Source: Nitrospinaceae bacterium
Lineage (GTDB): Bacteria; Nitrospinota; Nitrospinia; Nitrospinales; VA-1
Assembly (NCBI GenBank): GCA_029261435.1
Contig: JAJDBI010000158.1
Span: 1-15,243 of the forward strand
Direction of reading: 5' to 3'
DNA: 15,243 bases
The first letter of the stretch is position 1, and each line of letters begins with the position of its first letter. The translations under genes and the position numbers were made by a program. Below, piece by piece: positions 7,604-15,243 of this stretch. The notes beneath the pieces were generated by a model, which saw only the letters and a program-made list of their open reading frames with translations, did no database searches and was not told where the DNA came from.

Positions 7604-8890
7604 TCACAAAGCCGGGCTGGCACTTTTTGGCGGGAGATGCGCCTCCTGGCGTAACACAAAATGTTCAAGAATCTTTTGTGCAAAAGTAAAAGAAAGCGAC
7701 AATCCCGCAGTCTCCATGATGATCTTCTTATAAGGGTCGTGTCCGGAAACACTGCTGAACATGGCCTTCATAAAGTCAGGCCTTTCTGCCGCTACCGCAA
7801 TCATATGATCCATAAACTTGAACCTTGTCGCCATATTGGTCAAAACCCGCACGGCGCGCACATAGGGAAGATCTTCGGTGAGTTCTTGGCAATTCTGGTA
7901 AAAGTTTTCAGCAAATGCTCTTTTAGAAACCCCATGCTGCATAATTGAACAGGCTGAATAAATACCTGTATTGATCGCCGAGTTAATACCTTTCCCTTTG
8001 AATGGGCGCATGAGCCCAGCCGAGTCTCCAATCATTACATAACGATCGCCGAATAAATTTCTGGCTGGGGCGATGGGGAACCTGCCTTTAAAATAGTTAA
8101 GAGGTTTCTCGCGCCTTTGATGTGGAGGAAGAAATCGTTGCACCGGAGCTGAGCGCAGAAACTCCATCATGATATTTGATGAAACATGTCGACCTGCAAT
8201 ATTGATGGAGATATGATCGTCTTTAGGAGTGACGGCGCCAAACTCCAGTCCGGGGTGAGAAAGCAGAAAAGCATGAATCGTGAGGCCCATGCTTTGCATG
8301 AACTCTTTTCCAGGGTAAAGGAGCGTGATCACCGTATTCAAAAAGTCCGGCTGCCTGTATGGAGTACCCTGCTCAAAAATTCTACAAGTCCCATCATCAA
8401 GACCGAAAGCTCCCACCACCGCCGCGCTCTTTATGTTTTCACCCTCACTATAAATAAGCACTCCTTCAGAATTGACTTCAATCGCCGTCACACGGTTATG
8501 AACCACTTGAGCGCCCGCTTTCCGGGCCTCTTCAAGCATGAAGGCATCAAACCTGGAGCGTGCAACAGAAACCGACCTGCCCGACTCTTCCCCGATCAAG
8601 TCCAGACTCAACAAATCAGAATGCAACCGATAGCCTTCTATTTCATTGAGAACCAGGCCTTCAGGTAAAGTCAGGCCCAATTCATCTTTAAGAATATTCT
8701 CGAAAGGTGGAGAGAGCACACCAATGCACTGATTGTAGTGGCGATGTTCAGAAAATTGTTTATGCTCGAGCAACACTACATTTATTATTCTTCCCAACTT
8801 CCTGGCTTCTCTTAAGAGGGTCATGGCACAAGCTGATCCACCGGGGCCTCCCCCAACAATGCAAACTGTATCTCCGTCTTTAATGTGCAT
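7604..8890 (-). CDS. FAD-dependent oxidoreductase, geranylgeranyl reductase-like
   Basis: 428 residues from the ATG at 8890, preceded by AGAGGTGG at good spacing; a longer frame to 9013 would overlap the preceding gene and lacks family support. The N-terminal dinucleotide fold has VGGGPGGSACA (G13-G18), followed by a QCIGVLSPP block like the conserved cysteine region of geranylgeranyl reductases. The second FAD motif, GDRYVMIGDSAGLMRPFKGKG, begins at G281. Members of this family reduce isoprenoid double bonds (chlorophyll side chain, archaeal lipids, menaquinone tail) or act as halogenase- or hydroxylase-like monooxygenases. The reductase assignment is by motif resemblance; the substrate cannot be read from sequence. 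The gene sits 17 bases after an SDR-DUF2867 gene and before a surface lipoprotein gene, suggesting one lipid-modifying unit. Confidence 0.82.
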   Translation of the reverse strand: MHIKDGDTVCIVGGGPGGSACAMTLLREARKLGRIINVVLLEHKQFSEHRHYNQCIGVLSPPFENILKDELGLTLPEGLVLNEIEGYRLHSDLLSLDLIGEESGRSVSVARSRFDAFMLEEARKAGAQVVHNRVTAIEVNSEGVLIYSEGENIKSAAVVGAFGLDDGTCRIFEQGTPYRQPDFLNTVITLLYPGKEFMQSMGLTIHAFLLSHPGLEFGAVTPKDDHISINIAGRHVSSNIMMEFLRSAPVQRFLPPHQRREKPLNYFKGRFPIAPARNLFGDRYVMIGDSAGLMRPFKGKGINSAINTGIYSACSIMQHGVSKRAFAENFYQNCQELTEDLPYVRAVRVLTNMATRFKFMDHMIAVAAERPDFMKAMFSSVSGHDPYKKIIMETAGLSLSFTFAQKILEHFVLRQEAHLPPKSASPAL

Positions 8891-8907
8891 GAGATTTCCA
8901 CCTCTCT

Positions 8908-10440
8908 CTAGTTTGCAGATATTTGCAAACTCTTTTCCCTGAAAAATTCCAGCATGCCTTTGAATATATAAGAGTGAAAGTTTGATAAAACCACCCAATA
9001 AAGATTTCCCCAAAAAGGTTTGGGAATAAAATGTGCTCTCAACATCAAATGAGTTCCCCCGTTTTGATCAGGCTCGAGTTGAAACTGGAGCCAGGACAAG
9101 CCAGGAGTGATCATTTCTGCTCTCAGCAATAGTTCTTGATTGGGTTCCAGCTTTTCTACTCTCCAGAAATCCACCGAGTCCCCAACACGGAGGTGGGCTG
9201 GGTCGCGCCGACCCCGATGCAAGCCCACTCCCCCCAGAAGGCGATCAATGAGACCACGTATTTCCCAAAGGATGTTGGCATGATTCCAACCATGTTTGCC
9301 GCCGATCTGGCAAACCACCGGGAATACCTGCTCTGGAGTTGCAGGGATATCTATCCCATGCTCTTCAATGATAAACTCTGACGACTCAAATTCGCACAGA
9401 GGCAGAAGGTCACTCATATTCTCAGGCGGAACATCACTCCAGTGTGAAAATACCATCGAACGCTTTTCTTTTTCCTGCGCCCATTTCACAGCAGTCACGA
9501 AGTCAAGAGGCTCAAAGGGAAGAATCGTTGAGATTTCATCATCCACACACACCACATCTGTTTTAAGGCTGTTCAATAAAAGGCAGGTAATATTTACCGG
9601 GATGGAAATAAAGCAGTGCAACCAGTAAGCATATAGTCGGCACATCCAATCAACAGGGATGGGCACCCACGAAACATCAATAAAGTGAACCCGCTTATTC
9701 AAGATTTTGGCAAAGCTCAAAATCATTTCCTTGTATGTCAGTACATCCTTCCCACCAATCTGTAAAACACGTGTCCCCAGACCCGGTGTTTCCATGACAC
9801 CCACCAGATATTTGATCACATCCCGAATCGCGATCGGCTGGCATACAGAATTGAACTCCGACAAAAATGGAATAATACGGTTGTTCAGGGTCAGAGATTT
9901 CATCAATTCATAAGAGGCACTACCGGTGCCGATGATGATCGCCGCCCGAACACGGATCACCGGAATAGTTCCCTGCGACAATATATTCCCGACCTCTCTC
10001 CGGCTTCTCAGGTGCGGGGACATGCGGTCATTTTTTTCTCCCAGCCCACCCAGATAAATGATCCGTTTCACACCATGTTGTTCAGCCGATTCGCGAAAGT
10101 TTTTCGCAGCCACCTGGTCTTTTTCTACAAACTCTTCCTTCTTCGACCTCATGCTGTGAATCAGGTAATAGGCGTGGTCAACACCCTGCAATGCGGGGAG
10201 CAACTCTTTCATATTCAGACAATCAGCATAGACATGCTCAATACGGGGATGATTCAAAAGCGGTGGGCAATTATTGTTTCTGTACATGCACCGGACGATA
10301 TAACCCCGTGACACCAACTCGGGGATCAAACGATGCGCCACATATCCATTTGCTCCGGTCACAAGAACCCGAGTTCCCTCAGGCCAGGGGTGGGTCGATA
10401 GATCGTCGCAATAGTGGTAGTTGACTTTCTCAGGGTCCAT
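8908..10440 (-). CDS. SDR-type NAD(P)-binding reductase fused to DUF2867 domain
   Basis: 510 residues. The N-terminal half is an atypical/extended short-chain dehydrogenase-like Rossmann domain: nucleotide motif TGANGYVAH (28-36), DCLNMKELLPALQGVDHAYYLIHS (about 73-96), and RIIYLGGLG. The classical YxxxK pair is not obvious, as in NmrA-like members. From about residue 355 to 500 there is a DUF2867 (SRPBCC-like) domain with its typical string GGKHGWNHANILWEIRG, LLGGVGLHRGRRDP, VGDSVDFWRVE and AEMITPGLSWLQF. The SDR-DUF2867 fusion is a known architecture of uncertain function; the DUF2867 fold may hold a hydrophobic ligand. Start is ATG at 10440, with a GGGGA upstream at a long distance. It is the first gene of a three-gene minus-strand operon. 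Pairing with a prenyl-reductase-like flavoprotein suggests joint action on a lipid or isoprenoid (inference). Confidence 0.88.
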   Translation of the reverse strand: MDPEKVNYHYCDDLSTHPWPEGTRVLVTGANGYVAHRLIPELVSRGYIVRCMYRNNNCPPLLNHPRIEHVYADCLNMKELLPALQGVDHAYYLIHSMRSKKEEFVEKDQVAAKNFRESAEQHGVKRIIYLGGLGEKNDRMSPHLRSRREVGNILSQGTIPVIRVRAAIIIGTGSASYELMKSLTLNNRIIPFLSEFNSVCQPIAIRDVIKYLVGVMETPGLGTRVLQIGGKDVLTYKEMILSFAKILNKRVHFIDVSWVPIPVDWMCRLYAYWLHCFISIPVNITCLLLNSLKTDVVCVDDEISTILPFEPLDFVTAVKWAQEKEKRSMVFSHWSDVPPENMSDLLPLCEFESSEFIIEEHGIDIPATPEQVFPVVCQIGGKHGWNHANILWEIRGLIDRLLGGVGLHRGRRDPAHLRVGDSVDFWRVEKLEPNQELLLRAEMITPGLSWLQFQLEPDQNGGTHLMLRAHFIPKPFWGNLYWVVLSNFHSYIFKGMLEFFREKSLQISAN

Positions 10441-10477
10441 ACCTGCAATATATCCCCTACCACAGACTTAGCAACCC

Positions 10478-10538
10478 CCACTCGGCGTGGGGCCAACTGG
10501 CAATAGCTTTGATGAGCAAACAAAGGGGGTGTCTCGGC
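10478..10538 (+). repeat. Dispersed intergenic repeat, copy C (perfect hairpin)
   Basis: Starts CCACTCGGCGTGGGGCC and ends TCTCGGC, matching copy A at 3778. The first bases form a perfect stem-loop, CCCCAC-TCGGC-GTGGGG (10476-10492), which copy A has lost. It lies just upstream of the SDR gene, in the same orientation as copy A. It is a candidate REP-like element; a role in mRNA ends is possible but untested. Confidence 0.6.
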
Positions 10539-10595
10539 TTAATGAGTTGCAACTTAGTTCTTCAGAGACCGCAGAATATAAAACCTCTCAATCCA

Positions 10596-10650
10596 CCCTT
10601 CCCTATGAAGGGAGGGGGAATAACAAATTCCTCTCCTCTTACGGGGAGAG
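10596..10650. repeat. Paired GC-rich stem-loops, REP-like or operon 3' end
   Basis: Two perfect 6-bp stems: CCCTTC/GAAGGG (10596-10601, 10607-10612) and CTCTCC/GGAGAG (10631-10636, 10645-10650), followed by GATGAGGTGAGAGG. The arrangement of CTCTCC stem plus GAGGTGAGAGG resembles a widespread class of bacterial intergenic palindromes. On the minus strand it lies about 65-120 bases past the end of the channel gene and could terminate or protect that transcript, though the T-tract after the second stem is poor. Confidence 0.4.
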
Positions 10651-10714
10651 ATGAGGTGAGAGGTGACTTTAATTCCCCATAAGAGCAACTCCATTAGTGG
10701 GAAAACAACTTCTA

Positions 10715-11545
10715 TCAACCTTCTTTCTGTTCGGCCGGCTCCAGCTTCTGCAATTGCGGTTCTTTACTGGAGTAAAATGGCCCTGCAGAAGCAAACACAT
10801 ATACTATTCCAACCATGACTCCGCCGCCCACCATGTTCCCAAGGGTCACAAAAACCTGATTGTGAAAAAAACCTGCCAGTGACACTTCCGGCCCATGTGG
10901 AATCATTAATGCAATACTCATTAAAGACTGGTTGGCGATACTGTGTTCATACCCACTTCCAATAAAAGCAAACAGACACCAGAATATCATTATCAACTTG
11001 GCGGTCTCATCCCCATTTCGATTGGCAATCCACACAGCCAGGCACACCAGCCAGTTACACAAAATCCCTCTAAAAAAAGCTTCGTTCGCACCGAGTGACA
11101 TTTTCATTCCAGCCATTTTGACAATCAAGGCTTGAGCTTCTACAGACAGACTCCCTCCCTGCACCACCAACCACGCAAAGAGCACGGACCCAAGAAGGTT
11201 GCCGATAAAGCACAATGCGAATAGTTTGAATATAGCACTGAAGCCTACCCGGCTTTTAAGTTTACCAACGGCAAAAATCATATTATTGCCGGTGAACAAC
11301 TCTGACCCGGAAAAAATAACCAGACTCAGAGCCACACCAAAACTGGCTCCCATAATCAGCTTCATGAAAGGGGCAAACTGCGTACCCGCAAGAGGAGCGC
11401 CTACTGAAAAAATCAAAACAATACCGAATCCCAGATAAGCTCCTGCCAAACCAGACAGAGCCAGATATCCCGGTGGAAAACTGTTCATGGTCTTAACTTT
11501 CATTTCTGCCGTGTAGGCCAGTTTACCAATGTCATTTTCAAACAT
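10715..11545 (-). CDS. nirC: Formate/nitrite transporter family channel (likely nitrite)
   Basis: 276 residues from the ATG at 11545, preceded by AGGAGG with a 6-base spacer; an in-frame TTG two codons earlier overlaps this ribosome binding region and is unlikely. Six transmembrane segments of the FNT fold are visible. Diagnostic motifs include SGSELFTGNNM (about 80-89, the segment around the omega loop), FFRGILCNWLVCLAVW (157-172), and GYEHSIANQS (198-207) containing the conserved central histidine H201 of FocA/NirC pores. The family conducts formate, nitrite or related small anions across the inner membrane as pentamers. Lying 22 bases downstream of a nitrite reductase, this copy most likely imports nitrite. 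The charged C-terminal tail (KEPQLQKLEPAEQKEG) is ordinary. The gene symbol follows from context; sequence alone does not separate NirC from FocA. Confidence 0.88.
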   Translation of the reverse strand: MFENDIGKLAYTAEMKVKTMNSFPPGYLALSGLAGAYLGFGIVLIFSVGAPLAGTQFAPFMKLIMGASFGVALSLVIFSGSELFTGNNMIFAVGKLKSRVGFSAIFKLFALCFIGNLLGSVLFAWLVVQGGSLSVEAQALIVKMAGMKMSLGANEAFFRGILCNWLVCLAVWIANRNGDETAKLIMIFWCLFAFIGSGYEHSIANQSLMSIALMIPHGPEVSLAGFFHNQVFVTLGNMVGGGVMVGIVYVFASAGPFYSSKEPQLQKLEPAEQKEG

Positions 11546-11567
11546 TCTCAACCTCCTTTATATCCGG

Positions 11568-13163
11568 CTAACGCAAGGTTTTTATTTCTTCCATGTTATT
11601 TCCTGTTTGCTTGTTGGGTTTCACAGGCAAAGACGAATCACGTCTTCTTGTATATTTTTTCCCTTTGATAGGATGCATTTTTTCGCGGGTATGATAGGGA
11701 ACCACAAATTCCAGAACCTGCGCCAACTGATCACAAGGCACATCTTCCATAACCTTCACGGCTAACTTAGGATCAATCCCTGTTCTTCCACCCATATAAA
11801 TATCCACCCCTTCAATCACTTCACTGCCACGACGCATTTTTTTTCCAAGCAGTCCGATATCAGCCACCAGATGGTTGCCGCATGCCGCCGGGCATCCTGA
11901 CCAATGCATATTAATCGGTGCCGTATTAGGGAGCTTGCCTTCCAGTTGCGCGGCAACCTTTAAAGCCATAGACTTGGTTTCAATCGCCGCCAGATTGCAA
12001 TAATCGCTTCCCACACAACTGACCAGTCCTCGCAGAACACTGGAGGGATGGTAACTGAACTCTTTAACCACTGCCTCTTCAAGCATGTCACCCAGTTTCT
12101 GATCTGTAACATTTGGAATGATCAAAGAATTGGAATGGGAAAATCGTATTTCTTCATTTCCGTATTTCTCCGCAAGCCGAGCCAACTCCTTCAATTTGCC
12201 GGCCTGAATTCGCCCTACAGGAATCTTTAATCCGACATAGTTCATCGAGGCCTGTTTCTGACGGTAGGCTCCGATATGTTCCGATTTCTCATTCCCTCTC
12301 AAATCCACTCCAGCAGGTGTCAGCGACCTTCCCACTCTTTCTTCCAAAGCCAAACGAAATTTTTCTTCACCCCAACCCTCTATCAGGAAAGCCAGACGGT
12401 TTTTACTTCTCACATCCCGGCTACCATGATCGCGATACAAGAGGATCAGTGCTGAGCACACTTCCACCACCTCTTCTGGAGAAAGGAAAACATCCAAGGG
12501 AGTTGCGATGCGATAGCCCCCTGACCCCAACTTTCCTCCCACCAGAATATTGAAACCATAAATCGAGCTACCGGCCTTTTCCTTAACGGCTGGAACCAAT
12601 GCAAGATCCTGAGTTTCCGCATGCACACAGTCATCCGGGCAACCGCTCAAGGTTATGTTGAATTTTCTTGGTAGATTGGAAAATTCCAGGTTGCCAACAA
12701 TATGCTCGTTCAACATCTTGACCAGTGAATGAGCATCCACTTTTTCCTTCGGACTCAAACCTGATATTGGACAGCCCATGATGTTGCGAACATTGTCCAT
12801 TCCCGTCTGCGAAGTTGTCAGACCGACCTCTTCGAGCAGGTCAAAAATTTTCGGAATGTTTTCAATTTTCAATTGCCGCAACTGCACCTGCTGACGAGTG
12901 GTTATGTCAATCACTCCATTGCCATAGATTTCTGCAATGCACGCAAGAACACGCACCTGATGAGAAAAAGAAAATCCATTGGGAATCCTCACCCGCAACA
13001 TAAAAAATCCAGGAGTTGGGTTTCGCAGAAACAATCCATACCATTTTAGCCGCTGGATATCATCTTCGCTGATAGACTCCCAACCCTCCTCCGCAAAACG
13101 TTGGAGTTCATTTTTGATTTCTAAACCGTCTCGTTCAGCCTTTATCAATTCAATTTTGTTCAT
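11568..13163 (-). CDS. nirA: Ferredoxin-dependent nitrite reductase (siroheme, 4Fe-4S)
   Basis: 531 residues, normal length for the nitrite/sulfite reductase hemoprotein family. It reduces nitrite to ammonium with six electrons, usually from ferredoxin, in the cytoplasm. The two half-repeats of the fold are visible: MLRVRIPNG, DITTRQQVQLR and NITLSGCPDDC in the first, and LKIPVGRIQ, IRFSHSNSLII and the cofactor cysteines in the second. The siroheme/4Fe-4S ligands are C383 and C389 (CVGSDYC) and C424 and C428 (SGCPAACG). The cluster spacing is CX5C...CX3C, with R58, R90 and the KxK-type basic residues near the anion site conserved in appearance. A sulfite reductase cannot be wholly excluded, but the adjacent FNT channel favours nitrite. 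GAGG five bases before the ATG serves as ribosome binding site. The basic C-terminal tail (about 497-531) looks like a lineage extension. First gene of a two-gene operon. Confidence 0.92.
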   Translation of the reverse strand: MNKIELIKAERDGLEIKNELQRFAEEGWESISEDDIQRLKWYGLFLRNPTPGFFMLRVRIPNGFSFSHQVRVLACIAEIYGNGVIDITTRQQVQLRQLKIENIPKIFDLLEEVGLTTSQTGMDNVRNIMGCPISGLSPKEKVDAHSLVKMLNEHIVGNLEFSNLPRKFNITLSGCPDDCVHAETQDLALVPAVKEKAGSSIYGFNILVGGKLGSGGYRIATPLDVFLSPEEVVEVCSALILLYRDHGSRDVRSKNRLAFLIEGWGEEKFRLALEERVGRSLTPAGVDLRGNEKSEHIGAYRQKQASMNYVGLKIPVGRIQAGKLKELARLAEKYGNEEIRFSHSNSLIIPNVTDQKLGDMLEEAVVKEFSYHPSSVLRGLVSCVGSDYCNLAAIETKSMALKVAAQLEGKLPNTAPINMHWSGCPAACGNHLVADIGLLGKKMRRGSEVIEGVDIYMGGRTGIDPKLAVKVMEDVPCDQLAQVLEFVVPYHTREKMHPIKGKKYTRRRDSSLPVKPNKQTGNNMEEIKTLR

Positions 13164-13303
13164 GATTCCTCAACAATAAACTTTGCATATTAAAGTTGAA
13201 GTGATTACAAGTTACATGCCGTTTCGCAAAACTATTGCTATAGCTCTTATTTTTGAGGGTTTACACAAATATGAGGAATATTTTACCAGGCAGAAAATTG
13301 CTC
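13164..13303 (-). promoter_or_regulatory. Upstream region of the nirA operon
   Basis: AT-rich leader before nirA that must hold its promoter. On the minus strand a TTGAGC...(17)...AATATT pair ending near 13277 is one weak sigma70-like candidate, and a small palindrome GTTTTGCGAAAC lies at about 13221-13233. I see no convincing sigma54 (-24/-12) site or FNR box. Only the gene spacing makes the call firm. Confidence 0.35.
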
Positions 13304-13328
13304 AAAAATCGATCAAAGAGGATTGATC
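13304..13328 (-). terminator. Intrinsic terminator of the DCC1-LMF gene
   Basis: On the minus strand, a stem GATCAA-TCCTCT-TTGATC (genomic arms 13311-13316 and 13323-13328) is followed by GATTTTT, a T-run read from AAAAA at 13304-13308. It lies about 43 bases after the stop codon of the upstream gene and before the nirA promoter region, so it would insulate the two units. The stem is AT-rich and only six pairs, so strength is uncertain. Confidence 0.5.
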
Positions 13329-13370
13329 ATGCCCGATAATGAGTCATTACAAATTGATCGATAATGCTGT

Positions 13371-15194
13371 TTATTCTGGCAATTGCAGAATGGGAGTGTA
13401 GGGATGCAGGAGCTTTCGAGTCCACCAGGAGTTGTCCCGGTTGCGATTTTCAGAATCTGTAAACCGATAGTCATAAATTACCGCCTGCAAGTATTTTGGA
13501 GGACTGCTGGGGAAAGGGTTTTTTTCCAACAATGCAATCACTTTAGGAGAACCTTGTAAAAGACGAGTCATGAACTTGATCAGCCAAGGATTCCTCTCAT
13601 AATTGCTGAGAGCGGCGAACCACATTTGCCAGTCCAGCCGAGGTAAGTATGGAGCAATAAATTCCGGTTTTTTTGTCATATCACCCGGTTTCCATTTGAA
13701 GTCATACGGAAGCCAGTTTTCGCGGTCGTCACTTCCCTGAATAATAATTTCCGGTCTTGATGTGGTCATCACCGCGAACAAACCGTAAGAATTAAAGATG
13801 TGAAAGGGACGTATGGTTTTAGCAATGGAAACATAAATTGAGGGGTAGTTGGTTGTGAGAAGGGGAACAACATAAAGTATGATGCAAAACCCCAATACTC
13901 CAACTTTTAATAAAAACTTTTTCTTTAGAACAACAGAGGCTTTATCTTTTTCTCCTTTAGTCGGTAACCACCTTGAAAACACCGAGTCATCCAACAAAAG
14001 CAGACACAGGACAATGGTCAACAAGTTAAAGAAACCATAATTGCCCGTCAGGATAATCAACACATCAAGAAAAATCAGCGCAGCACAACCCATATAACGA
14101 ATGCGTCGGGGACCAAAAATCAGAAACACGGCCCCGAGTTGAATGATAAATACACTAGCTACTGAAAGCTCTTGGAACACATGAGGCAATTGATGCGCAT
14201 ACCACCCGACCCAGGTCGGAAGAGGTTGGGTTTCATAATGGTAATAGAGTGCTGTCAAATTACTCCAAGTGGGATCCTGACTGAGAAGCTTGACCAATCC
14301 TGAAGAAAAAACCACACGGAACAAAAGAAACCGAAACAGAAAAAGAATAAACCATGACGGTGGGCTCTCAGGCTCATGTAACTGTCTCCGCCAGGAAACC
14401 AGAAAAAGTGATAGAAACCCCGTTTCAAGAAGAAGAGTATCCCACTGAAAACCTAAAAATGGTTGAGCCACATGAAAAATGGACAGATAACAACCCCATG
14501 TCAACAATAGTGCCCAGCCCGCAAAAAAATTGGCCATGACCATTAATGAAGCCCCAGCACCTAGTAGACAAATCGCCTGTAAAAAGTCATCCCCGGCGTT
14601 AAACCAGAACAAAGTGGGCACCTGCCAGAAGCGTTCAGAACCCCAATGCATTTCAGCATCTTTCAAATAAAGTTCGACCGGGAGAATACCGGCTTGCCCT
14701 ATCAGCCCTTCGATTTGATTCCACAGTGAACCAAAGGCCAGCAGATAAACCAACCCGAGGAGAAAAAGAAAAACTCGTCGTGTCAGAAACCAAGTGGGAA
14801 TTTGCGTGGAACCTCCCCAAACCCAGCGGGTGCACGCACTAAAAAATTTTCGGTTTTCCGCAACTTGCCTGTAACCCCATTCCGAAACTGGAGCAAAACC
14901 GGGCACTTTCTCATAAGCTCTGAGAAACCATTTTCCATTTGGAGCAAACGCCAGGGTCTTGAAAACAGCTTGAGCCCCTGAACAAAAACTTCCATCCGAG
15001 GCAACGAAATAAACCGAGGATTCGAATTGTTCGGGAGAAATCTGTGGATAGTTTTCGGCTACGTCCTGAGAGGGGTGATAAACCACAGCATCTTGTGTAA
15101 ATGGGCTCCAACGCGATATCCATAAACGGCAAAACCCGCAATCATCATCATAGATCAAAACTGGTTTATCGTTTTTTGCGGGCATGTTTTCCAT
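13371..15194 (-). CDS. DCC1-like thiol-disulfide domain fused to lipase maturation factor-like membrane protein
   Basis: 607 residues from the ATG at 15194. The frame stays open to the window edge, so an earlier start outside cannot be excluded; ATG at 15185 is another option. Residues 11-125 are a DCC1 (DUF393) domain opening VLIYDDDCGFC, with the redox CxxC at C19 and C22. After about residue 138 come many transmembrane segments and a lipase maturation factor (LMF1) family body: QWDTLLLETGF (250-260), RFLLFRVVFSSGLVKL (288-303), NYGFFNLLTIVLCLLLLDD (385-403), and near the C-terminus APYLPRLDWQMWFAAL (about 514-529). In animals LMF1 helps fold secreted lipases in the ER; bacterial members are uncharacterised. 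The fusion suggests redox-linked folding of an exported protein, an inference. It precedes nirA on the same strand, with 207 bases and a likely terminator between them. Confidence 0.85.
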   Translation of the reverse strand: MENMPAKNDKPVLIYDDDCGFCRLWISRWSPFTQDAVVYHPSQDVAENYPQISPEQFESSVYFVASDGSFCSGAQAVFKTLAFAPNGKWFLRAYEKVPGFAPVSEWGYRQVAENRKFFSACTRWVWGGSTQIPTWFLTRRVFLFLLGLVYLLAFGSLWNQIEGLIGQAGILPVELYLKDAEMHWGSERFWQVPTLFWFNAGDDFLQAICLLGAGASLMVMANFFAGWALLLTWGCYLSIFHVAQPFLGFQWDTLLLETGFLSLFLVSWRRQLHEPESPPSWFILFLFRFLLFRVVFSSGLVKLLSQDPTWSNLTALYYHYETQPLPTWVGWYAHQLPHVFQELSVASVFIIQLGAVFLIFGPRRIRYMGCAALIFLDVLIILTGNYGFFNLLTIVLCLLLLDDSVFSRWLPTKGEKDKASVVLKKKFLLKVGVLGFCIILYVVPLLTTNYPSIYVSIAKTIRPFHIFNSYGLFAVMTTSRPEIIIQGSDDRENWLPYDFKWKPGDMTKKPEFIAPYLPRLDWQMWFAALSNYERNPWLIKFMTRLLQGSPKVIALLEKNPFPSSPPKYLQAVIYDYRFTDSENRNRDNSWWTRKLLHPYTPILQLPE

Positions 15195-15243
15195 AGAATG
15201 TTGTGAAGAATCCTTTAAATTCCCCCGTTTTTGATGCTTCAAC

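Noticed and set aside
8186..8668. 160-codon open frame on the plus strand
   Set aside because: It lies wholly antisense to the flavoprotein gene, which has clear FAD motifs; no ribosome binding site or family resemblance.
8891..9013. Longer N-terminus for the flavoprotein
   Set aside because: It would overlap the SDR gene by over 100 bases, and the ATG at 8890 has its own good Shine-Dalgarno and places the FAD motif at the normal distance from the start.

Overview
The window is a bacterial chromosome segment with ten protein-coding genes and no rRNA, tRNA or CRISPR array that I can see. Moderate GC, a ferredoxin-type nitrite reductase next to a formate/nitrite-family channel, and several Gram-negative envelope-type proteins (lipoprotein, GT-C-like membrane enzyme, GT9-like domains) fit a Gram-negative environmental bacterium. 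A nitrite-oxidising lineage such as Nitrospinota is a plausible guess, but nothing here proves it.

Left block (1-3775, + strand): a tightly packed operon of three genes. Two are paralogous cobalamin-type radical SAM proteins (the first loses its N-terminus at the window edge). Between them lies a small membrane-anchored protein. All three carry the same ~120-residue Rossmann-like domain, which resembles the N-terminal half of GT9 heptosyltransferases but lacks the usual catalytic Gly-Asp. This is the least familiar part of the window and the best candidate for an undescribed system, probably acting on an envelope lipid or glycan.

A 454-base convergent gap (3776-4229) holds two copies of a hairpin-like repeat that recurs at 10478. 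Then comes an AT-rich polytopic membrane protein gene (4230-6077, - strand) resembling GT-C glycosyltransferases. Its upstream gap (6078-6374) contains inverted repeats resembling a decayed insertion-sequence end.

Second block (6375-10440, - strand): a probable operon, in transcription order, of an SDR-DUF2867 fusion reductase, a geranylgeranyl-reductase-like flavoprotein and a seven-repeat FG-GAP beta-propeller lipoprotein. A lipid or isoprenoid reduction pathway is suggested.

Third block (10715-13163, - strand): nirA and a FocA/NirC-family channel, 22 bases apart, together a nitrite uptake and assimilation unit (nitrite to ammonium). Upstream of it lies a DCC1-lipase maturation factor fusion gene (13371-15194, - strand), which ends at a likely intrinsic terminator.
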